Assembly: GCF_900104515.1 (NCBI RefSeq)
Contig: NZ_FNJL01000023.1
Span: forward strand, 31,703 to 95,702
Reading direction: 5' to 3'
DNA from: Paracidovorax cattleyae
GTDB taxonomy: Bacteria; Pseudomonadota; Gammaproteobacteria; Burkholderiales; Burkholderiaceae_C
Length of the DNA: 64,000 nucleotides
The notes below the pieces were generated by a model. It saw nothing but the letters and a program-made list of their open reading frames with translations. It had not been told where the DNA came from and did not search any database. Made by a program: the position numbers and the translations under genes. Below are positions 8,701-14,214 of this stretch, one piece after another (position 1 is the stretch's first letter; every line of letters begins with the position of its first letter).

Positions 8701-9180
8701 GCCGCGCTGCTGCGCGAGCGCCTGCCGACCGAGGCGCTGCCCATCGTCTTCGTCTCCGCCAACCAGTTCGACAACGACGGCGCGCGCGTGGCCGCCCACG
8801 GATGCCAGGGTTTCGTGGGCAAGCCGGTGGTGGAGTCGGAGCTGCTGCAGGCGCTGCAGTCCGCGCTCGGCCTGCAGTGGCTGCACGACCCGGCGCCGCA
8901 CGGGGTGCCCCGCGCCACCGGTGCCCGCCCGGCGCACGCCCATACCGCGGCGGCTTGCGCGGGACCACTGCCGGAACCGCTGCGGGAAGCCCTGCACCAC
9001 CTGGCCCGCTCCGGCCAGGCCTCCGCGCTGCGCGCCCGGCTGCATGCGGCCCGTGCCGACCATCCCGGCCATGCCGCGCTGCTGGAGCAACTGGATGGCG
9101 CGGCCGGCCAGCTGGACTTCGACCGGCTCACCCGGCTGCTGCGCGAACCCGAAGACGACGATACCGATGAATCCGCCTGA
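5719..9180 (+). CDS. NCS1-permease-like / Cys-rich / hybrid histidine kinase fusion protein
   Basis: An 1153-residue membrane sensor. Residues about 25-500 form a 12-helix domain resembling NCS1 purine-cytosine permeases (YGLDMDLLTRGAGFGYLGS, then SQIKINLTNAYAGSLAW). A Cys-rich knuckle follows at 514-552 (CAVC, CSLCC and CHDRC pairs), then two more membrane helices (about 580-640) and a coiled linker. The kinase has its phospho-acceptor His694 in GMTHELRSPLNSILGY and ATP-site motifs RQILINLLSNAVRF, DTGIGIEP and GTGLGLTI. A receiver begins near 934 (LLVVDDQPLQ) with phospho-acceptor Asp983 in LVLLDISMDDLDGW. The C-terminal 90 residues are helical and unassigned. By analogy with CbrA, the permease part may sense or carry a nitrogenous substrate. 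Being divergent from urtA suggests urea or a related amide. A weak ribosome site precedes the ATG. Confidence 0.88.
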   Translation: MAALPTATPSEAPAATQTIFRFRREYNAWVADESMEDYALRYTPKGFRRWSEFRVANTAFGSLSFLALEAIGGAVALNYGFSNAMWAILAVGVLIFLTGLPIAYCAARYGLDMDLLTRGAGFGYLGSTITSLIYAVFTFIFFALEAAIMALALQLVVDWPLQWCYVLSSLVILPLAMRGITLISRLQAWTQPLWLFLLLLPFVWIALAQPQLYRDFASLSGLRSGSSGFDPLMFGAACAVIFSLVVQIGEQVDFLRFLPERTAANRWRWWSAVLVAGPGWIAMGMLKMAGGAFLAFAALQFEVGVHRAAEPTQMFLAGFRQVMQSLGLPGMAVAVTVLFVVVSQIKINLTNAYAGSLAWSNFFARVTRSHPGRVVWLVFNVGIATLLMTLGVFGALEKVLAVYSNVAIAWVGALVADLVINKPLGLSPRGIEFRRAHLYDFNPVGLGAMVVAAAVACCAYAGLLGEAAAAFSPFIALALSMALAPLFAWWTGGRYYLARPPATDWAPGELVRCAVCENRFESEDMARCPAYGAAICSLCCSLESRCHDRCKTGSRAADQLRSLAALLLPRAWAAKMNFRLGQYLMVFASLCAVVAFLVGVVYVQEGLETPAQFLRTPFLKVYALLALLAAVCAWWVVLSTGSRRMAQDESERQTQLLLQEIEAHKRTDAELQAARDRAEAANMAKTRYVAGMTHELRSPLNSILGYTQILQKAPPDAHALRDALSTIERSGRHMHALIDDSLELARIEAGRLRQALAPLPLPELVRDVESMLRPQAEARGLAFAVEVLGTMPEWIRADARRLRQILINLLSNAVRFTHQGEVRLRLDFRAHVARIEVIDTGIGIEPQDLERIFLPFERGSAGRRASEPGTGLGLTITHLLTELMGGQLSVRSTVGEGSTFTARLYLPAAAPDPAWQPAQAALRPVVGYRPPRRTLLVVDDQPLQRQLLAGLLVPLGFDVREAASGRECLEIVRQSPPDLVLLDISMDDLDGWQTAALLRERLPTEALPIVFVSANQFDNDGARVAAHGCQGFVGKPVVESELLQALQSALGLQWLHDPAPHGVPRATGARPAHAHTAAACAGPLPEPLREALHHLARSGQASALRARLHAARADHPGHAALLEQLDGAAGQLDFDRLTRLLREPEDDDTDESA

Positions 9181-10090
9181 CCCCGCTCCCGTTTCCCCAT
9201 CCCCCGCCGCGCCGCAGCGCGCCATCCTGGTGGTGGACGACGACCTCGCCACGCTGCGCATGCTCGGCGACGCGCTGGCCGCGGAGGGCTACGCCGTGCT
9301 CGCTGCCCGCGACGCCGACGAGGCGCTCGAGCGCTTCGACCTCGCCGTGCCCGACGGCGTGCTGCTGGACGCCCTCATGCCCGGCACCGACGGCTTCACG
9401 CTCTGCGCGCGCATCAAGGCCACGCCCCCGTGGTCGCATGTGCCCATCGTGTTCATGACCGGCCTGTCGGAGACCGAACAGATCGTGCGCGGCTTCGCGG
9501 CCGGCGGGGTGGACTACGTGGTCAAGCCCCTGCGCCTGCCCGAGGTGCTGGCCCGGCTGGCCACGCACGTCGCCAACGCCCGCGCCGCCCGGCTGGCGCG
9601 CGAGGCGGTGGACGTGGCCGGCATGGGCGTGGTGGTGCTCGACGGCCAGGACCGCATCGCCTGGCGCTCGCCCCAGGCCACATGCTGGCTGGAGGCCGCC
9701 TTCGCCGACGGTGCCGCGCCGCCGCGGGCCATGGAACGCTGGCTGGCCGAGGCGCAGCGGGCGGGCGAAGGCGCCACCGGCCTGGAGCCCGGACAGCGCC
9801 TCATGGCCCGCCCGCTCGGGGCCAGCGGGCTGGGCGAAACCATGCTGCTGCTGTCCGTGCAGGCCGCCGGCACGGCGCCTGCCGCACGCCTGCCGCGCGT
9901 GGACCTGACGCCGCGCGAGACCGAGGTGCTGTCCTGGATCGCCAAGGGCAAGACCAACCGCGACATCGCCGACATCCTGGGCATGAGCCCGCGCACGGTG
10001 AACAAGCACCTGGAGCACATCTTCGAGAAGCTCGGCGTGGAAACACGTACTGCCGCGGCCGCCCTGGCAGGACAGTGGCTCCAGGAATGA
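9167..10090 (+). CDS. LuxR-family response regulator paired with the permease-kinase
   Basis: A 307-residue DNA-binding response regulator. Its ATG overlaps the kinase stop by 14 bp, so the pair is translationally coupled. The receiver starts RAILVVDDDLATLRML, with the phospho-acceptor at Asp68 (GVLLDALMPGTDG) and the conserved Lys in YVVKPLRLPEV. A middle segment of about 100 residues (residues 140-235) resembles a small degenerate PAS-like spacer. The C-terminal LuxR helix-turn-helix is LTPRETEVLSWIAKGKTNRD with SPRTVNKHLEHIFEKLGVET. The earlier in-frame start at 8921 lies inside the kinase and is rejected. Probable targets are its own operon and the adjacent urt genes; this is inference from location and the 5642 dyad. 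Confidence 0.9.
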   Translation: MNPPDPAPVSPSPAAPQRAILVVDDDLATLRMLGDALAAEGYAVLAARDADEALERFDLAVPDGVLLDALMPGTDGFTLCARIKATPPWSHVPIVFMTGLSETEQIVRGFAAGGVDYVVKPLRLPEVLARLATHVANARAARLAREAVDVAGMGVVVLDGQDRIAWRSPQATCWLEAAFADGAAPPRAMERWLAEAQRAGEGATGLEPGQRLMARPLGASGLGETMLLLSVQAAGTAPAARLPRVDLTPRETEVLSWIAKGKTNRDIADILGMSPRTVNKHLEHIFEKLGVETRTAAAALAGQWLQE

Positions 10091-10097
10091 CGCCGGA

Positions 10098-10586
10098 TCA
10101 GCCCCGCGCCGAGGCCGGCAGGCCGAACACCCGGTCGAAGAGCCAGTTGAAGACGAAGGTGTAGCCCAGGAAGAACAGCAGCAGGCCCAGGTCCATCACC
10201 AGCGCCTGCCATAGGGTTACGTCGAACCACCAGGCGAAGAGCGGCACCAGGATGAGCGCCAGCCCGCCCTCGAAGCCGATCGCATGGGCCACGCGGCGCG
10301 CCACGCTGCGGCCGCGCACCGCCTGCCGCGACTCCCAGCGCTCGAACGCCCAGTTGAAGCCGACGTTCCAGACGATGGCGATCACCGAGCACGCCACCGC
10401 CACGGCGCTGGAATGGCCCGCGCCCTGCCCCGTCAGCATGGCCAGGCCGGCGGTCGCGAAGGCGATGGCGATCAGTTCGTAGAGCGAGACATAGACCACG
10501 CGGCGCCAGGGGCCCTGCAGGCCCGGGGCTTCACGGGCGCCAGCGGATGCGGAGACGGCGGCGGAAGAGGAGGATGGCACGGACAT
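10098..10586 (-). CDS. PACE-family biocide efflux pump
   Basis: A 162-residue four-helix inner-membrane protein of the proteobacterial antimicrobial compound efflux (PACE/BTP) family, relatives of AceI that export chlorhexidine and similar cations. It holds two copies of the family fold: VVYVSLYELIAIAFATAGLA with the conserved acidic residue in helix 1, NVGFNWAFERWE, then HAIGFEGGLALILVPLFAWW and GYTFVFNWLFDRVFG. The start is the ATG ending at 10586; upstream in-frame extension would cross the divergent promoter. It is convergent with the response regulator (7-bp gap) and divergent from a LysR gene, the same arrangement as aceI/aceR in Acinetobacter, so that LysR protein is its likely activator. 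Confidence 0.9.
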   Translation of the reverse strand: MSVPSSSSAAVSASAGAREAPGLQGPWRRVVYVSLYELIAIAFATAGLAMLTGQGAGHSSAVAVACSVIAIVWNVGFNWAFERWESRQAVRGRSVARRVAHAIGFEGGLALILVPLFAWWFDVTLWQALVMDLGLLLFFLGYTFVFNWLFDRVFGLPASARG

Positions 10587-10593
10587 GCGTCGC

Positions 10594-10624
10594 ACTTTAT
10601 GTGTGCCGGGCTGATACATAAAGT
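10594..10624. promoter_or_regulatory. Perfect 9-bp dyad between PACE pump and LysR gene
   Basis: ACTTTATGT at 10594-10602 and its exact complement ACATAAAGT at 10616-10624 are separated by 13 bp, in the 73-bp gap between the two divergent starts. LysR-type regulators typically bind such AT-rich interrupted dyads in divergent promoters. The site starts 8 bp upstream of the pump start codon, so binding there could repress or reposition polymerase on the pump side. Confidence 0.6.
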
Positions 10625-10659
10625 CAGCTTGTTTCAGTTTTTCTGATAGAACTACGGCC

Positions 10660-11631
10660 ATGACATTTTCTTCCGACAGCGTGAACGTATTCCTGGCGGT
10701 GCTGGACCACGGCTCGTTCTCGGCCGCCGCCCGGGCGCTCTCGCGCGTGCCCTCGGCCGTGAGCATGACCATCGCCCACCTGGAGGCCGAGCTGGACGTG
10801 CAGCTCTTCGACCGCAGCGGACGCGAGCCGCGCCCCACCCCCGCCGCCCGCGCTCTGGAGCCGCAGGCCCGGCTGCTGGGCGCGCAACTGCGGCAGCTCA
10901 ACGCGCAGGCCCTGGCCCTCACTCAGGGACTGGAAGAGCGCCTGACCATCGCCATCGCGCCCGAGCTGCTGGCCGGCCCCTGGACCGAGGCGCTGGCCGC
11001 GCTCACTGCCGAATACCCCCAGCTGCAGGCGGAGGTGCTGGCCGCCCCGCAGGCCGACGCCATGGCGCTGCTGCACGCGGGCCGCGCCCAGCTGGCGCTG
11101 GTGTTCGAGCGGTCCAGCCTCGACGGGCGCGAGGGCTTCCAGGAAGTGGGCAGCGAAACGCTGGTGGCGGTCATCGCGCCGCAGCACCCGGTCATGCAGG
11201 CGGCCGCCGGCGCGCCGCTGAGCGAGGTCCACCTGACCACCACGCGCCAGATCGTCGTGGCCGGCCGCGATCTCGCGCAGACCGACCCGCGCTTCGTCTT
11301 CGCACGCCACCACTGGCGCACCGACAACCACCTGGCCGCGCTCAGCCTCATCGAGGCCGGCCTGGGCTGGGGCTGGCAGCCGCGCGAGCTGGTGGAGCCC
11401 CGCATCCAGGCCGGCACGCTGGTGGAAATGCCGTTCGACAACCTCACCAACGGCGTGGAGCTGTGGGTGGACGTGGTGTGGTCCCGGGAGCGGCCCCAGG
11501 GCCTGGGCGCGCGGCGCTTCGTGGAGCGGCTGCGCCAGGCCGCGCCGGCCTCCGGGGCGCGGCAAGCCGCGGGCAGCGGAGGCTTGCAGAAATTACATCC
11601 CGCAAAACAAAGGCGCAAACCAGCACCATAG
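10660..11631 (+). CDS. LysR-family regulator, probable controller of the PACE pump
   Basis: A 323-residue LysR-type transcription factor. The N-terminal winged helix is SDSVNVFLAVLDHGSFSAAARALSRVPSAVSMTIAHLEAELDVQLFDRSGREPRPT, followed by a linker helix and an effector-binding domain beginning near residue 88 (RLTIAIAPELLAGPWTEAL). The C-terminal 25 residues are basic and Ala-rich. Its gene is divergent from the PACE efflux gene across a perfect dyad, which is the aceR-like configuration, so it probably activates the pump in response to a cationic or diamine effector. It ends 31 bp before the GH19-like gene, with no obvious terminator between them. Confidence 0.92.
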   Translation: MTFSSDSVNVFLAVLDHGSFSAAARALSRVPSAVSMTIAHLEAELDVQLFDRSGREPRPTPAARALEPQARLLGAQLRQLNAQALALTQGLEERLTIAIAPELLAGPWTEALAALTAEYPQLQAEVLAAPQADAMALLHAGRAQLALVFERSSLDGREGFQEVGSETLVAVIAPQHPVMQAAAGAPLSEVHLTTTRQIVVAGRDLAQTDPRFVFARHHWRTDNHLAALSLIEAGLGWGWQPRELVEPRIQAGTLVEMPFDNLTNGVELWVDVVWSRERPQGLGARRFVERLRQAAPASGARQAAGSGGLQKLHPAKQRRKPAP

Positions 11632-11662
11632 ACTGGACCGTTTCCGTACCGTGGATGGATCC

Positions 11663-12577
11663 ATGCCTGCGCCGCAAAAAATCAACTACCACCATACCGG
11701 CCCCTATGACCGGGTCGTTTTCCAGGAAGAATTCACCCGCCAGTTCGGCACCAGCGGCAGGTACAACGCCGCAGCCATTCCCGACATGCTGTCCCTGCTC
11801 GGCATGATCGAGCGCGACACGGCCATCAACGACGTGCGCCAGGCCGCCTACATGCTCGCCACCGTGATGTGGGAGACCACGTCGCCGGTCACCGTCACCA
11901 AGGTGGCGACCAACAAGAAGGGGCAGCCCCTGGTGGACAAGAAAGGGCAGCCCGTCGTACTCAAGCAGAAGAAATGGCTGATGACCATGGCCCCCGTGGC
12001 CGAGATCGGCCACGGCAAGGGGCGGCAGTACCACGAGCCCGTCAAGGTCAAGCTGCTGCCGGATGGCGGAGCGCGCATCACGGAGCAGGACGGCGACCCG
12101 TTCTCCGTCACGGGGGCCGGGGTCATCTCCCCGCTCACCAAGGGTGCCAAGATGGGCACCAAGGACGGCGGCGCAGCGGCCAAGTCCTACGATGCCGATG
12201 ACGGCGTCGAGCAGGCCTATTACGGGCGCGGCTACGTGCAGCTCACCTGGTGGTCCAACTACGCCAGGGCGGGCATCGCGCTCGGCCACGGGCTGGGGCT
12301 GCTGACGGACCCTGAACAGGTCAAGACGCCCGAGACCGCCTATGCCCTGATGTCCTACGGCATGCGCACGGGCGGCATCTTCGCGAACGGGCGCAAGTTC
12401 TCGCTCTACTTCTCGGGGGACACGACCGATTACGTGTCGGCCCGGAAGATGGTCAACGGCAGCGACCATGCCGAAGACATCGCCAAGATCGCCCGGAAAT
12501 TCGAGGCGGCCCTGCTGAAGGCCCGGCCGAACGCCATCACCACACCCACACCCACACCTGCCACCGCCACGCCATGA
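11663..12577 (+). CDS. GH19-like chitinase/muramidase-type hydrolase without signal peptide
   Basis: A 304-residue protein whose core resembles glycoside hydrolase family 19. AAYMLATVMWETT (residues about 55-67) corresponds to the catalytic-Glu helix, and AYYGRGYVQLTWWSNYARAG (about 190-210) matches the YYGRGPIQLT hallmark. A Lys-rich insertion with near-repeats (KKGQPLVDKKGQPV) sits between them. There is no signal peptide or membrane segment, so reaching peptidoglycan would need holin-, phage- or type VI-like delivery. The C-terminus is a Thr-Pro tail (TTPTPTPATATP). ATG 11663 is preferred over the GTG at 11651. The stop overlaps the next ATG (ATGA), coupling it to a secreted DUF4087 protein that could be its inhibitor. 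Function is inferred from motifs only. Confidence 0.7.
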   Translation: MPAPQKINYHHTGPYDRVVFQEEFTRQFGTSGRYNAAAIPDMLSLLGMIERDTAINDVRQAAYMLATVMWETTSPVTVTKVATNKKGQPLVDKKGQPVVLKQKKWLMTMAPVAEIGHGKGRQYHEPVKVKLLPDGGARITEQDGDPFSVTGAGVISPLTKGAKMGTKDGGAAAKSYDADDGVEQAYYGRGYVQLTWWSNYARAGIALGHGLGLLTDPEQVKTPETAYALMSYGMRTGGIFANGRKFSLYFSGDTTDYVSARKMVNGSDHAEDIAKIARKFEAALLKARPNAITTPTPTPATATP

Positions 12578-12996
12578 CACGCTGCACTGCCCCGACCCCG
12601 CGCGTCCCCAGGACGGCCCGCGTCCTCCATGCCCTGCTGTGGCTGGGCGCCTGCCAGTTCGCGGCCGCCGCGATGCCGCCCGACACGACCACCCGCTGCG
12701 GCTGGTTCGACAACCCGACGCCGGGCAACGCGACCCTGGTGGACAAGGACGGGGAATGGACCATCGGCATGCAGGGAGGCCACCAGGCCGAAGGCGACTG
12801 GCCGACGTTCCCCAAGGCGCGCTGGGTGGCGACCGGCACCGGCAGCGCGGGCTACGGCTGCGCCTGCCTGAAGGTGAGCGCCCGCGCCGATACCCAGGAG
12901 GTGACGCACATCTTCTCGGCACGCTCGCAGGCCCTGTCGGTCTGCCGCAAGGACAAGGCGCTGGCGGGCAAGGAGCCCGAGAACCCCCTCAAGTGA
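12574..12996 (+). CDS. Secreted DUF4087-type protein, possible immunity partner
   Basis: A 140-residue protein with an N-terminal export signal (ARVLHALLWLGACQFAAAA, residues about 14-32) and a compact mature domain. Its motifs RCGWFDNPTPGNATLVDKDG, WTIGMQGGHQAEGDWP and GYGCACLKV are what I recognise as DUF4087. Five cysteines are present in the mature part, so a disulphide-containing periplasmic fold is likely. Its ATG overlaps the stop of the GH19-like gene. A cytoplasmic-start cell-wall hydrolase tightly coupled to a periplasmic small protein is the usual geometry of an effector/immunity or lysozyme/inhibitor pair. DUF4087 has no function known to me, so this is inference. Confidence 0.75.
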   Translation: MTRCTAPTPRVPRTARVLHALLWLGACQFAAAAMPPDTTTRCGWFDNPTPGNATLVDKDGEWTIGMQGGHQAEGDWPTFPKARWVATGTGSAGYGCACLKVSARADTQEVTHIFSARSQALSVCRKDKALAGKEPENPLK

Positions 12997-13213
12997 ACCC
13001 GGCGGCCGGGTGACCGGGCCGGCAGATGGCCGCAGGGCGCTCTCCGGTGGGGCGGCCTGGCCGGCCATGTTCGCCCTCCGTGGCTGAAGTAGTTGAGATC
13101 AAACCAGTCCCTGCATCGCGATACATCGAGATTCAGGGTGATCCTGGGGACCGGCAGGGAGGTCGGTACGCTCTCAGCATATTGCGGAGCGGCATCACAA
13201 AAAAACGAGACCC

Positions 13214-13765
13214 ATGGCCGATAACTCACTGATCTGCCGCCGCGAGGGCTGCAGCACACCCGTCCGGATCTCCGATGCGGGTGCCATCAACCGACTCATG
13301 CTCAAGCTGCGGCAGCTCTACGTCCAATCCACACAGGCGGCCGATGAAGCTACCCGATACTGGGCAGACGTCGCCACCCAGTCTCGGAGCCCTCTGGCGC
13401 CGCTGGCCCACGTGCCCGGCGTGTTCGCCGCACTGTGGACCCATGACGTTGCACCCACCACGGCAACGGTACTGGGCACTGCCGGATATGGCTTTGCAGC
13501 GCTGCCGAAGAGCCTGATCCACTTTACGACGAAGGCAGGGGCCGCAGGCATCGCGCGAACCGCCGTCATCCACTCCAGCAAATTCGGCGTGCATGGGTTT
13601 TTCGGGCCTGGCGTGTACATGGCCAGATTCGGCCGCCCTTTGAACATGATGATCAAGGAGGCCGCGACGATTCCGATACACCTTTCGACCCCAGCCGGCA
13701 CCGTCCGTATCCTTCCTTACCTTGTGTACGTGCGGTGGGGCTTCAACGGTGTGAGGATGCTCTGA
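13214..13765 (+). CDS. ADP-ribosyltransferase-like (ART-HYD1-type) toxin candidate
   Basis: A 183-residue protein with an ordinary-looking N-terminal half and a C-terminal block resembling ART-HYD1-type ADP-ribosyltransferases: LIHFTTKAGAAGIARTAVIH (His103 in the position of the H of the H-Y-E triad) and FFGPGVYMARFG (Tyr135 as the Y). I cannot see a clear catalytic Glu in the last 30 residues (VRILPYLVYVRWGFNGVRML), so the enzyme may be truncated or diverged. It has no signal peptide. Base composition looks lower in GC than its neighbours. Its TGA overlaps the ATG of a 57-residue two-helix membrane protein, which fits a toxin/immunity cassette. Confidence in the ORF is good; the activity is tentative. 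Confidence 0.6.
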   Translation: MADNSLICRREGCSTPVRISDAGAINRLMLKLRQLYVQSTQAADEATRYWADVATQSRSPLAPLAHVPGVFAALWTHDVAPTTATVLGTAGYGFAALPKSLIHFTTKAGAAGIARTAVIHSSKFGVHGFFGPGVYMARFGRPLNMMIKEAATIPIHLSTPAGTVRILPYLVYVRWGFNGVRML

Positions 13766-13938
13766 TGAAACGCCCTCGCCTTTCTACCGTCTTCGGCTGG
13801 TGCGCCGTCCTCTTCGGCTGGATCTGCTGGGTGCCGGCCTACTTGCAGGGCAATTGGTGGTGGATGGTGGTTTCCGTCATTCCGTATGTGATTTACCAGG
13901 CGTTCTTCAACAAGGACGGGCAGGAGGACAGCGGCTGA
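13765..13938 (+). CDS. Small two-helix membrane protein, possible immunity protein
   Basis: A 57-residue protein starting MKRPRLSTVFGWCAVLFGWI at the ATG overlapping the preceding stop. It consists of two hydrophobic helices (about 9-27 and 31-48, the latter WWWMVVSVIPYVIYQAFF) and a short acidic tail. Its size and coupling to the ART-like gene suggest an immunity or membrane-anchoring partner. No family recognised. An upstream in-frame ATG at 13735 would overlap the toxin gene by 31 bp and is less likely. Confidence 0.6.
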   Translation: MKRPRLSTVFGWCAVLFGWICWVPAYLQGNWWWMVVSVIPYVIYQAFFNKDGQEDSG

Positions 13939-14085
13939 ACTGCTCGAACAGGTCCGGTTGCGAGCCACTCGCCAGCTTGGCGCCACCGGGGACACCCGTT
14001 CAATACGGTCGCCGCACAGCTCGCGGCTCGCTTCACATGGCCCCGGCGAACAGCCCGGGCGCAGCGTCGCGGCAATGCGACAGCG

Positions 14086-14104
14086 AATGAGAGTAGTTCT
14101 CAAC
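14086..14104. promoter_or_regulatory. Fur box upstream of the TonB receptor
   Basis: AATGAGAGTAGTTCTCAAC contains the inverted repeat TGAGA/TCTCA expected of a Fur operator (AATGAGAATnnTTCTCATT-like), 111 bp before the receptor start. The rest of the 276-bp gap 13939-14214 shows no gene. Iron repression of the receptor is therefore likely. Confidence 0.7.
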
Positions 14105-14214
14105 CTGGTGTTACAGTTCGGCGCCTTCACGGCCGAGTTGCACACCGTTGTGCGCTGACCCGTTCCCCGCCCATTCCGCATCCCCTCGCCGGAGCCGCCT
14201 CCGGCCTGCTGCAC

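Noticed and set aside
5650..9261. A 1203-codon minus-strand frame opposite the permease-kinase gene
   Set aside because: It is antisense to a gene with clear domains, and its composition (Ala, Arg, His, Gln-rich, no motifs) is typical of high-GC shadow frames.
11444..12922. A 492-codon minus-strand frame across the GH19-like and DUF4087 genes
   Set aside because: Shadow of two plus-strand genes that carry recognisable motifs.
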